Source: CAZDAM01 sp964503595 (lineage in GTDB: Bacteria > Muiribacteriota > UBA6191). Taken from it: a stretch of DNA of 57,100 nt. Under the pieces are notes generated by a model that saw only the letters and a program-made list of their open reading frames with translations, searched no databases and was not told the DNA's origin. Of the stretch, positions 41,827 to 50,520 are shown piece after piece. The first letter of the stretch is position 1; every line of letters starts with the position of its first letter. The stretch lies in NCBI GenBank assembly GCA_964503595.1, contig CAZDAM010000007.1, positions 1 through 57,100 on the forward strand, given 5' to 3'. A program made the translations under genes and the position numbers.

Positions 41827-42815
41827 TGAGTCTTGAGCAATTGCTTGAATGGTATGAAACCCATAAAAGGGATCTGCCTTTTCGAAAATCCCGTGACGCC
41901 TGGGCTATTCTTGTCTCTGAAATCATGCTCCAGCAGACCAGAGTGGAAGCTGTTCTTCACTCATACCTGCGTTTCATGGAACGTTATCCTTCCCCCCGGG
42001 AATTTGCTCTTGCGACTGAAGAAGAGATTCTGGAAATCTGGCAGGGGCTTGGCTATTACCGGCGGGTTCGCATGCTGCATCAGGCAGCCCAGAAGCTGGC
42101 TTCACGGCCTTTACCTCAAAAGGCCGAAGAGTGGCAGAAACTTCCTGGAGTTGGAGATTACACGGCAGCGGCAGTTGCCTCAATTGCTCAGAATGAAGCG
42201 GTTGTAGTGCTGGATGGTAATGTGGAGAGAGTAGCCTCGCGCTATTTCGGTCTGAATCATCGGGCCCGGTCCCGTCGGGAGCGTCAGGTTTATAAGGATG
42301 CTCTGAATCAGGATCTCCTGGATTTTAAGCATCCGGATCTTTCCAATCAGGCCCTGATGGAACTTGGAGCCCTTGTCTGCCTTCCCAAAAATCCCCGCTG
42401 TGCGGATTGTCCTCTGCAACCGCGCTGCTATGCATCCCTTTATGACCTTCAGGAACATTTTCCTCCCAAAAAAGCGCCGGTGGAATTTGAAGAGATTCAA
42501 CTCTATGTTCTGCTCAGAGTCCGTGAGGGACAGCTTGAAACGGTGGGTACAGGATTTCGTGGTTATCAACCTGGTTTTTTACATCTGCCCTATCTGGAGC
42601 ATTCCAGGGAACTTCGAAAGGAAGAAATTCTTGAGGGATTTGGTATTTCGGATTTCCAGATTCTGGGAAGCTTTCGTCATTCCATAACCCGTTATCGGAT
42701 CCAGGTTCAGGTGATAACGGAAAAAGGGGCTGATTTTTCCGGGATCGGGGAGTTTTTTGGAGTCTTCTCCACGATCATGAAAAAAGCTTTGAAAATAGCT
42801 CGGATCGGGCTGTGA
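41826..42815 (+). CDS. mutY: A/G-specific adenine glycosylase MutY
   Basis: This 329-residue protein has the helix-hairpin-helix LPGVGDYTAAA (about 106-116), catalytic Glu32 (SEIMLQQTR) and Asp130 (VVVLDGNVERV). The 4Fe-4S cluster cysteines are 185, 192, 195 and 201 in the exact C-x6-C-x2-C-x5-C spacing. The C-terminal Nudix-like domain for 8-oxoguanine recognition begins near residue 225. It removes adenine mispaired with 8-oxoguanine. It starts on the stop codon of the upstream lipoprotein gene (TAATG), so it is translationally coupled to it. Confidence 0.95.
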   Translation: MSLEQLLEWYETHKRDLPFRKSRDAWAILVSEIMLQQTRVEAVLHSYLRFMERYPSPREFALATEEEILEIWQGLGYYRRVRMLHQAAQKLASRPLPQKAEEWQKLPGVGDYTAAAVASIAQNEAVVVLDGNVERVASRYFGLNHRARSRRERQVYKDALNQDLLDFKHPDLSNQALMELGALVCLPKNPRCADCPLQPRCYASLYDLQEHFPPKKAPVEFEEIQLYVLLRVREGQLETVGTGFRGYQPGFLHLPYLEHSRELRKEEILEGFGISDFQILGSFRHSITRYRIQVQVITEKGADFSGIGEFFGVFSTIMKKALKIARIGL

Positions 42816-42821
42816 TATACT
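42813..42821 (+). promoter_or_regulatory. Extended -10 element for the following membrane-protein gene
   Basis: TGATATACT is an extended -10 (TGn plus TATACT) at the very end of mutY. It lies 9 bases before the ATG at 42831, with no Shine-Dalgarno between, so the transcript may be leaderless. TTGAAA at 42789 is too far for a standard -35. Confidence 0.4.
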
Positions 42822-42830
42822 CGCGCAATT

Positions 42831-43601
42831 ATGAGCACTGCATTTCAGATTCTTGCCTTTTATCTCATCCTTGGATTTGTCACCAACGGCCTGATTGGCT
42901 ATTACCCAAAAATTGATCCAAATCATGCGCCCATGATTGCAGCTCACATGAAGCTGGGTAAAATCTGTTCGCACTCCATGATGACTCTTCAGATGATAGC
43001 TCTGATTTACCTGATCATCCGGCGTTTTCAAATTGGCTCCTTTGTCAGGAAGCATCGGCTGGATTTGCCCAAAGGTTTGCAGGCCAGGGTTTTATATGCC
43101 TGTGTAGGGACTCCTCTGGTGATTTTCGGGTCCCTGAAAATCTATTTGGGTGGCAAGGCCTTTGAAACGGGTGAAATTGCTTTGACGGAAGCCAGCAAGG
43201 CGGCCCACTTTCATTCCAATATACTTTATCTCCTTCTGATCATTGCTGGACTTTTTCTGAGTGCTGCGGCTCTGGTCAGAATTGAGGAAGCCTGGAAAGA
43301 GGTTCGGAGAAAGGCCGGATTTGCCGTGTCACCGGACAAGTTTCTTGATGACAGCCATTCCCGCAACATGTGGTGGGCCTTCCGCTTTCTCTTTTTGGGA
43401 ATCAATGTCTGGTGGCCCTATCTCGTCCTTAAATATGCTGCTGGTCTTTCTTCCCTCAAGGGCCTGTGGTTCTTGCCTATTCACCTTGCTGGTGTGATTC
43501 CTTATGCAGTTCTGAAGCGAAAACACAAATTCAAGCGTACGATCAATCCGGAATATCCCGGCAAAATCAAGGCACGAGAGAAATATCAGGCACCAGCCTA
43601 A
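42831..43601 (+). CDS. Integral membrane protein of unknown function
   Basis: This 256-residue protein has five to six predicted membrane segments: about 5-25, 45-66, 88-105, 130-152, 180-200 and 210-228. Notable features are several His residues in or near membrane segments (NHAPMIAAHMKLGKICSHSMM, AAHFHSNILY, PIHLAGVIPY) and a Lys/Arg-rich C-terminal tail. The His pattern could bind heme or metal, but I recognise no family. It follows mutY by 15 bases with its own possible promoter and no ribosome-binding site, and is convergent with the cyclic-nucleotide-domain gene. Confidence 0.75.
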   Translation: MSTAFQILAFYLILGFVTNGLIGYYPKIDPNHAPMIAAHMKLGKICSHSMMTLQMIALIYLIIRRFQIGSFVRKHRLDLPKGLQARVLYACVGTPLVIFGSLKIYLGGKAFETGEIALTEASKAAHFHSNILYLLLIIAGLFLSAAALVRIEEAWKEVRRKAGFAVSPDKFLDDSHSRNMWWAFRFLFLGINVWWPYLVLKYAAGLSSLKGLWFLPIHLAGVIPYAVLKRKHKFKRTINPEYPGKIKAREKYQAPA

Positions 43602-43633
43602 TTGCGGCTCGCTTGCTTATTTGCTCTTTGGAG

Positions 43634-43806
43634 GCAACTGCATCAAAATCCTGAGGCTTTCCATATCTTCTGTATAGCAGTTGCAAGGTCTGAACTGCTT
43701 TTCGTTATCCCTGATTCTTGCGCATCAAATCGCGAACATAGTCGCTCGCATAACTGTGGCGAACCGGTCCGGTCCGACTTTTAAGCCATGCTTTCATTGG
43801 ACCGGT
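43634..43806. repeat. Two inverted repeats in a convergent intergenic region
   Basis: The 226 bases 43602-43827 hold no gene I can support. GCAACTGC (43634-43641) pairs with GCAGTTGC (43677-43684), and ACCGGTCC (43763-43770) pairs with GGACCGGT (43799-43806). Neither hairpin is followed by a T run. They may be transcript ends or a small RNA. Confidence 0.4.
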
Positions 43807-43827
43807 AAGGAATACATTATCTGAATA

Positions 43828-45234
43828 TCAGTTACTGGAGGAAAGGTGGATCTTATTCAGTCTTTCCTTGAAGCCGGCAAAGTCCTGGTCGATCATATAC
43901 ATGACGTTTTTGGCAATTTCCAGTTCCTGGGCTGTGGCATTGGGTTCCTTGGTAAATTTTTCCAGAATCCGGGAAAGCTTTTTGTAGGCCCGGCGGAAGT
44001 TGCAGTCTCCGATGGCAATGCGGTTCAGCCAGCTTTCGAAGCTGTCCTGCAGGTGCAGAAGATACTCGTTTTCCTGATTGATGTACTGGGAAAGAGCCTT
44101 GCACAGAAACAGAGCCAGTTTGGGATGAAAACGGCAGGTATCTTCAAGTTTTTCAATATTGAGACGAAAGGCCCGCACTGGCGAGATACATTTGAGGGTA
44201 TCGGGGTAGATGCCTTGGAATTTTTTCCCCAGAATCAGAGGATCCAGGAAGTGGATCATCTCTCCGGAAGTTGAGTAAAGATTAACCCGGCGATCATTGA
44301 CCATGGTTTCAATCTTGCCTTTCTTCAGGATGAAGAATTCGGTCTGCTTTTCCCCTTTCCGACAAAGGGTTGTGTTGATTCCAAGATAGGATTCCAGCTC
44401 TGCGGGCAGGGAGTCTTCCCGGAAATCAAACTCATGAAAGACTCTTTCCACTTCATCCTTTCGAATGATTCCGGCATCGGAGAGAGGAGGGAGGCTTGAG
44501 GCTTCACGCACAATTTTGGCCATCCAATCCTCGGAAGAAGTGCCTTCCTTGCGCCTTAGGGAAGTTATGATCCGGTTGTAGATTTCCCTATAGTTCAGGA
44601 GCTTGGAAATCAGGGCGTTATAGAGTTTTTCCACCTCATTAACTGAACTTCGGACTTTTCTCAGACGTGTGGCCAGGGTGGCACAGAGAGCCAGACCCAG
44701 TTGGGAATTGTTGATTACCGTACGCTTGAAGGTTTTTTCATCAGTGGAAATTTCCACGACTTCGGCTTCGGTCAGACATTTGATGGAGGCATTGCGGGTA
44801 CCATTTAAAATGGCGGCCATCTCCCCGAACTTGGTGCCAGTTCCTTTGATGGTTGTGATGACCTTGCCGTTTTCGTTGACATAGACACGGGCTTTTTCGA
44901 GGGAATCCTGAGGTGGGATTTCTTCCGTGGCCAAAACCTGCAGAACTCCGACTTTGAGGATATAGATGCTTTTGGCGATTTCACCCTGAAAGCAGATGTA
45001 ATCCCCGATCTTGAATTTACGTGTCGGCAGACGGCTGGCCTGGGCAGGAAATGCGGAATCCTCTCCCCCGATCTGGATTTTGAGGTAATCCAGGGAGAGG
45101 ATGTTGTTGATCATGTCTGCGGTAAGCCGAATTCCCTTGGTATAAACCACTTCCTTGGTTTTGGGATGAACAATGTCCTGACCAAGTACACTGCCAGGCC
45201 GGACATTCTCAATCGGGGTTAACTCCTCTGCCAT
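43828..45234 (-). CDS. Protein with two cyclic-nucleotide-binding-like domains
   Basis: This 468-residue protein has an N-terminal segment (about 5-56; VRPGSVLGQDIVHPKTKEVVY) like the domain preceding HD-GYP proteins. A first CRP-type beta roll follows (about 70-195; YICFQGEIAKSIYILKVGVL, GTKFGEMAAILNGTRNASIK), then a helical linker and a second, more degenerate roll (about 275-390; LCRKGEKQTEFFILKKGKIE, YSTSGEMIHFLDPLILG). The first has the FGEMAAI-R core expected near the phosphate-binding cassette. No DNA-binding or enzymatic domain is visible, so it would be a receptor or adaptor. It starts 13 bases after the giant HEAT/TPR gene, with GGAG before the ATG; the two probably form one operon. 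Confidence 0.85.
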   Translation of the reverse strand: MAEELTPIENVRPGSVLGQDIVHPKTKEVVYTKGIRLTADMINNILSLDYLKIQIGGEDSAFPAQASRLPTRKFKIGDYICFQGEIAKSIYILKVGVLQVLATEEIPPQDSLEKARVYVNENGKVITTIKGTGTKFGEMAAILNGTRNASIKCLTEAEVVEISTDEKTFKRTVINNSQLGLALCATLATRLRKVRSSVNEVEKLYNALISKLLNYREIYNRIITSLRRKEGTSSEDWMAKIVREASSLPPLSDAGIIRKDEVERVFHEFDFREDSLPAELESYLGINTTLCRKGEKQTEFFILKKGKIETMVNDRRVNLYSTSGEMIHFLDPLILGKKFQGIYPDTLKCISPVRAFRLNIEKLEDTCRFHPKLALFLCKALSQYINQENEYLLHLQDSFESWLNRIAIGDCNFRRAYKKLSRILEKFTKEPNATAQELEIAKNVMYMIDQDFAGFKERLNKIHLSSSN

Positions 45235-45247
45235 GTTTTGCTCCGTT

Positions 45248-48200
45248 TTATGCAGCCTGTGCCTTGAGTATCAGGCTTTTCACCAGACGCTTGATGCGGG
45301 GGTTGGCCTCTTTCTGATCCATCACGCTCCGAAGCTGTCTTAAAGCGGTCTGTTTCTGATTCATTCTGAGATTCAGGACAGCCATTTCTACCATTCTCTC
45401 AGGATTGGGCTGAATTTGCTGCAAGCGGGCTAATTCATTGAGAGCTTCCTGAGTCATACCTTCATTGCGGAAAATTCGGGCCCGAATTTCGCGGGCACCG
45501 ATATGGTTTGAGGATTGGGAGAGAATTTTATCAGCGGTTTTTAAGGCATCCCTGAAACGATTGCAGTCAAGCTGGGCCTTGGCACAGGAGCTTAGTGCAT
45601 TGAGATTCCAGGGCTTGATCTTCAGGGACTCTTCAAGCAGGCGAGAAGCTGTTTCCGCTTCGCCTTTTTCCAGATGAATTTCTCCGAGTTCGAGCAAAAC
45701 AGCTGCGTTATGCCGATCTTCAGCCAGAATTTCCCTGAGCATCAGAATGGCCCTGTCCAGATGCCCGGCTTGGCGGCAGATGGAAGCAACCTTGAAGCGA
45801 AGGGCATGGTTTCCCGGAGCGTGCTTCAGATATTCCTCAAAGCATTCCACGGCCTTGAATTCCCTTCGGACTTCAAGCCAGAGATGACCCATTCTCAAGG
45901 CGACTTCGCGACTTTCTTTCTCATCTACCAGATTCTTGAGATTTTCCAATGCTTTAAGGGCCTGCAGGTGCATGCCGTTTTTTGAAGAAAGTTCGGCAAA
46001 CTCCCTGAGCAGACGAATATCTTTTGGGCGAGCTTCGCAAAGAGTTTTCAGATGCATCAGAGCGCTTTGATCATCCTTTTCCCGGCGGGCATCCTGATAG
46101 AGCCTGGCCCGCACATCAAGCTGGGATGGGTTGAGGCGGGCCAGTCTCTGATCGAACTCGTGGCGGACTTTATGATTGCCCAGAAGGCCCATCACAAAAC
46201 TCATGCGTTTCAGGGCGGCTGTATGCGCAGGGTCTTCTTTCAGAATTTCATTCAGAAATTCTCCGGAAAGCCGGAGATTCTTATGGCGATAGGCCAGAGT
46301 CGAGGCCAGTAGAAAGGAATTCTGCCAGGTTTTGGAAGAAAGGGCTTGATTTGCTTTCAGCTGAAGCAGACGGGAAAATTCTTGCAGAGCTTCTGTTTCA
46401 TTGGAAGAAGAAGCCAAAAGTTCGGCGTAGCTTTCGCATAGATTGGTGTTTTCGGGCTGGCATTTTACTCCGAGTTTCAGAACCTGAAGTTTCTGGGCTC
46501 CATCAAACCTTAAAACCAGGAGACTTTCTTCGGGGGCTTTTGGCCAGTCTTCCAAAAGCATCAGGATTTCTTCATCCTCGGCCTGGAGCCCGGACAGAGC
46601 CAGAAGAGCAAAGTGAAGGCCAGGAGTTTTAGGGGCCTTTTCATGAATTTGAGGCAAGAATTTGCGAATGGCCATCAGAGCTTCGCGTCCCAGATCCTGT
46701 GCTACCATCTGGATGAGGGAGTTCTGCAGTTCGACCCAGTCCTCATCTAGGGCAAGTTTTGGATCCAGTTTTCCAATCACATTTTCCAGAAAATCGGTCT
46801 GCATCAAGGCCGAACGGATTTTTAGCTCTATCCAGAAGATTTCTCCGTCACACGGTTCTAATTTCTGGTAATCCATGAGGGACTTCAAGGCTGCCTGATG
46901 CTGGTTTTTCAGGATCCAGGCTTTGGCCATCAGCTTGCGTGTATCCTTGGGTGCTTCCGTAGAATCCATAAGGGCATTGAGGCATTCCAGGGCTTTCTGT
47001 CCGTCTTTTAAGGCCAGGAGGGCCTGAGCTTGCAGGTAGGTTCTGCTGAGGAATAGAACGCTGTTCCGGGGGATTTGGGAGAGCCATTTTAGGGCAGCTT
47101 CAAAGCGCTTACCGCTCAGAAGAGCTCTGGCTGCCATCAGGGATATGCCGGGTCTGGAGACAAGTTCCTTGGGTAAACCCTTGAGATGGTGCAGAAATTC
47201 GAGGGGAGTCTGATTGGCTGTTTCAATCTGATAGAGGCTTTCCAGTGCTTCCATACGGCGGGAAGGGGAAGATGCCAGCACCTTCTGCCAGCTTTCCCGT
47301 GACTTTCTGAAATCGCCCTGCTCCCATTGGACTCCAGCGAGAAGGGCCCGAACCTGGCAGGGTTTGGAATCCTGGAATTCCAGGGATTTTTCTAACCACT
47401 GCGAGGCTTCAGCAAATTTCTGGAAATTGACGGCAATCAGGCCCAGAAAGAAGGTAGAGCGCTGGAAACCTGCAGAGATGTTATGAGTCAGTAAAAAGGC
47501 CTTTTCTGCTATTTCCAGACGGTTCTGGGCAAATGCCCTGGCAGCAAATTTATAGGGAAGTAACGGCACTTCACCCAAAGCATCCTCAAAATCCTTCAGA
47601 TCGGAGATCGAAAATTCCCGGTAAATGGCTTCAAAGGATTCCCGGCGACGTATCAGATGCAGGATTTTCTCGCCAAGGATGCGCCGGTATTCGGGGTTTT
47701 TGGAGAGATTGAGCAGAAGGCGCAGAGTCTGGGGAAAACGGCAGGCATTTTCCGAGGCTTTTGCCCAGACCATCAGGAAGCGGGGTTCCAGATTGTCCTT
47801 CAGTTTTTCAAAATGGGAGCAGGCTTCCCCGAAGCGTCCGATTTCAGTCAGAAGCAGGGCCTGACGGAGTCTCTGTTCCTGATCTTCCGGAGTGACTTCC
47901 AGAAGTCGGCTTCCATAGATGGCGGCCAGATCCGGGTCTTCATTTCGGCAAAGGCGGAAAAGCTCGGTAAGGCCCGAGGGATCATCAGCCAGAACCTGAG
48001 GAGCCTTTTCCAGATAACTCATCATGGTGGCATCCAGAAGATCCTTGCGGGCTATTTCCACCAGGCAGCGCCAGGCCTTCAGATCGACGGGTTTTTCTTC
48101 AAGGGCAAGCCTCAGATGCCTCAAAGCCTCGGTCTGATCACGCAGGCCCAGGTAGCAGCGCATGAATTCAAAATGGGTTCCCAGCGGTGAGAATGTTTCT

Positions 48201-50383
48201 TTTTCCAGGATTTTGAGGCAGGAAAGAGCTTTCTGGAACTGATTTTTCTCAAGACGGATCCGGGCCATTTCCAAAGTGGCTTCCGAGAAGCCCGGATCTT
48301 CCATGAAGAGATCTTCAAGGAGGCTGTAGGCAGTTTCGACGTGACCGAGTTCCCTGCGGGCTTTTGCCTGAAGCAGGCGAAGCTCAGGTGATTTGACAGG
48401 GGCATTCTCTATCAGTTCCAGAGTTTGTTCCGGGCTGGACTTCAGATAAAAAAGACCCAGTTTTTCCCGTGCGGATGGGGATTCCGGCTGAAGGTCGAGC
48501 ATGCCTTTTAGAAAGCATTCTTCCAGATCCCTGCGATTTGTGGATTCACTCAAGGCTTTCATGGCCTTCAGGTGTTCTTCAGTGGCCTTGAAATCTGCCT
48601 TCAGACCAGCAATGATTTCTTCTGCCCTGGATCCACTTTCAAGCCTCAGAAAGCCCAAAGCTGCATAGGTTTTTCCGAAAACGCCCAGATGGGCCTCAAG
48701 CCGGGGATAGAAATCCTGTATTTTTTCCATAAGACCAAGACGGTAGGCTGCTTTGATGAGAGCATTTCCAATCTGGGATCCAAACTCTTCCAGACGAGGT
48801 TCTCCAAGTCTGAGGACTTCGGCATAGTCTTGAGTTTCCTGGGCGTTCTGAATTAGTTTTAAAACCGTTTTGTGGCAATCCGGTCTGACTTCATGTGCTT
48901 TTTTCAGCCAGGCTCTGGCACCCTTGAACCGAAGCTGGGATACCTCCAGATCAGCTATCAAAGAAAGCACTTCAAAATTGCGGGGCTGGGACTTTATCAG
49001 AGCTTTTAGCTGTTTCTCGGCTTTTTCAATCTGCTCGGACTGCAAAAAGGCACGGGAGGCCAGAAGCTTGATATCAAGCTTTTCGGGCTCAATCATCAGA
49101 AGTTCTTCAGCGAGGCTTGAAGCCAGCAGGGGATCCTGATTCTCCAGAGCTGTCTCAATCTGCTGTTTGAGTCCGCTGGATTCTGATTTTCTTAAGGTGA
49201 GCAGATGATTTTCCGCTAAGGCCCTGATTTTCAGATAGCGGGATTGGATAAGCTGATGAAGAAGGTTACGGTGATTTTCCTGAGGTTTCAGGTATTGCAG
49301 AGCCAGCATTTGATGCAGAGGAAGCTGAGACTCAATCAAAGTATCGGCGTGCCTAAGAAGGAGGGACTTCAATTCTTCATTGAGGTTTTCCGGGAGTTCC
49401 AGGTTCAGAAGATCCCCGTTTTTTTCCATCCAGGCAAAGGCAGCCGTTCCCATACCATCCTGAGGATGAGAAGCCAGAAGTTCCAGAATTTTCTGTCTTA
49501 CCTCTGAAGAGGCATGATCGGAGGAAATTTCCAGCCATTTGTCGGCAGAAATGGGAGTCATGGCAAATTCAGGCATCCACTCGGTCAAGGATAGGATCTC
49601 GCGTACCGGGGCGAGGGAATGCAGAAGGGGAGTCAGGAATTTCAGATTTTCCTGATTCAGAAAAGCCTTAAGGGAAACGAGAAGCTTCTGGCGAATTTCA
49701 GCTGGAAATGCGGGTAAGGATTCTATCAGGACCTGCTGAACCTGAAGATCGGGGCTTTCCTCGGAGAGGGCCGGAAAAATTTTCAGGGTCTTGTCATCCA
49801 GGCTATCGAGTGATGCCAGCAGCTGCTTTAGAGGCTTCAGACCCTCAAAGCGCAAAAGGACTTTCAGGGCAGCCAGGCGGGTTCCTGGCCATGGGGCACC
49901 CAGACGGGCCCGGATCCGGTCCAGAGACGTGACATTTTCCAGAATCTCAAGCAGTTCCAGGGCCAGAATGCTCAGTTCAATTTCATCCTCTTCTGCCATC
50001 AGGATCAGATTGGGATGTTCTTCACGGGGAGGAATGCTCTTCAGGGTTTTCAGAATTCTTTTGCGGCGTACCAGGCCAGGGCGGGAAAGGAGTTCCAGAA
50101 GAAAAGTCGTCGTTCTTGGGCTTCTGATGCGGATCAAGGCATCAAAGACAGCGTCGGTTGCCTGAAAACGACTTTGCATGATCAGCTGATGCAGATTGGT
50201 GATGGACTGCTCGCAGGGGTTTTGTTCCACTTCGAGAAGGTAGCGCTGCACCAGATTTTCGGGTGCCAGACTCAGGCGGCGGACCCAGCGGGCATTTTCC
50301 TCTGCACCAGAAAGGTGCAGGGCAGGGATATCCAGGGGATGTCCGTTCTCATCAAGCATCCGGGCGTGGAGATTGGCATTCAT
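45248..50383 (-). CDS. Giant HEAT/TPR repeat scaffold protein
   Basis: This protein of about 1711 residues has no signal peptide or membrane segment. The first roughly 430 residues are HEAT-like helical repeats (LELLEILENVTSLDRIRARL, TRLAALKVLLRFEG). From there to the C-terminus are TPR repeats with repeated A-x-x-x-x-x-(A/L)-L-x-x-P signatures, for example KAEKQLKALIKSQPRNFEVL and ALLHLGEIHLEKGEAETA-like units. Such proteins are cytoplasmic scaffolds for complexes. ATG 50383 has GGAG 5 bases upstream and is preferred over GTG 50401. It is co-directional with the cyclic-nucleotide-domain gene 13 bases downstream, suggesting a ligand-controlled assembly. Its function is unknown. Confidence 0.85.
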   Translation of the reverse strand: MNANLHARMLDENGHPLDIPALHLSGAEENARWVRRLSLAPENLVQRYLLEVEQNPCEQSITNLHQLIMQSRFQATDAVFDALIRIRSPRTTTFLLELLSRPGLVRRKRILKTLKSIPPREEHPNLILMAEEDEIELSILALELLEILENVTSLDRIRARLGAPWPGTRLAALKVLLRFEGLKPLKQLLASLDSLDDKTLKIFPALSEESPDLQVQQVLIESLPAFPAEIRQKLLVSLKAFLNQENLKFLTPLLHSLAPVREILSLTEWMPEFAMTPISADKWLEISSDHASSEVRQKILELLASHPQDGMGTAAFAWMEKNGDLLNLELPENLNEELKSLLLRHADTLIESQLPLHQMLALQYLKPQENHRNLLHQLIQSRYLKIRALAENHLLTLRKSESSGLKQQIETALENQDPLLASSLAEELLMIEPEKLDIKLLASRAFLQSEQIEKAEKQLKALIKSQPRNFEVLSLIADLEVSQLRFKGARAWLKKAHEVRPDCHKTVLKLIQNAQETQDYAEVLRLGEPRLEEFGSQIGNALIKAAYRLGLMEKIQDFYPRLEAHLGVFGKTYAALGFLRLESGSRAEEIIAGLKADFKATEEHLKAMKALSESTNRRDLEECFLKGMLDLQPESPSAREKLGLFYLKSSPEQTLELIENAPVKSPELRLLQAKARRELGHVETAYSLLEDLFMEDPGFSEATLEMARIRLEKNQFQKALSCLKILEKETFSPLGTHFEFMRCYLGLRDQTEALRHLRLALEEKPVDLKAWRCLVEIARKDLLDATMMSYLEKAPQVLADDPSGLTELFRLCRNEDPDLAAIYGSRLLEVTPEDQEQRLRQALLLTEIGRFGEACSHFEKLKDNLEPRFLMVWAKASENACRFPQTLRLLLNLSKNPEYRRILGEKILHLIRRRESFEAIYREFSISDLKDFEDALGEVPLLPYKFAARAFAQNRLEIAEKAFLLTHNISAGFQRSTFFLGLIAVNFQKFAEASQWLEKSLEFQDSKPCQVRALLAGVQWEQGDFRKSRESWQKVLASSPSRRMEALESLYQIETANQTPLEFLHHLKGLPKELVSRPGISLMAARALLSGKRFEAALKWLSQIPRNSVLFLSRTYLQAQALLALKDGQKALECLNALMDSTEAPKDTRKLMAKAWILKNQHQAALKSLMDYQKLEPCDGEIFWIELKIRSALMQTDFLENVIGKLDPKLALDEDWVELQNSLIQMVAQDLGREALMAIRKFLPQIHEKAPKTPGLHFALLALSGLQAEDEEILMLLEDWPKAPEESLLVLRFDGAQKLQVLKLGVKCQPENTNLCESYAELLASSSNETEALQEFSRLLQLKANQALSSKTWQNSFLLASTLAYRHKNLRLSGEFLNEILKEDPAHTAALKRMSFVMGLLGNHKVRHEFDQRLARLNPSQLDVRARLYQDARREKDDQSALMHLKTLCEARPKDIRLLREFAELSSKNGMHLQALKALENLKNLVDEKESREVALRMGHLWLEVRREFKAVECFEEYLKHAPGNHALRFKVASICRQAGHLDRAILMLREILAEDRHNAAVLLELGEIHLEKGEAETASRLLEESLKIKPWNLNALSSCAKAQLDCNRFRDALKTADKILSQSSNHIGAREIRARIFRNEGMTQEALNELARLQQIQPNPERMVEMAVLNLRMNQKQTALRQLRSVMDQKEANPRIKRLVKSLILKAQAA

Positions 50384-50520
50384 GAAAGCTCCGAAAATCA
50401 CATAAAGGGCCGAAAATTTCGCTAATTTGTCTTATATCGTATCGGTACTTTTCGGAACGGGTCTTAGCCTGATCCCATCGCTCTATTGCCGGTTTGGGAT
50501 TTGAGGACGATATTCCGGCA

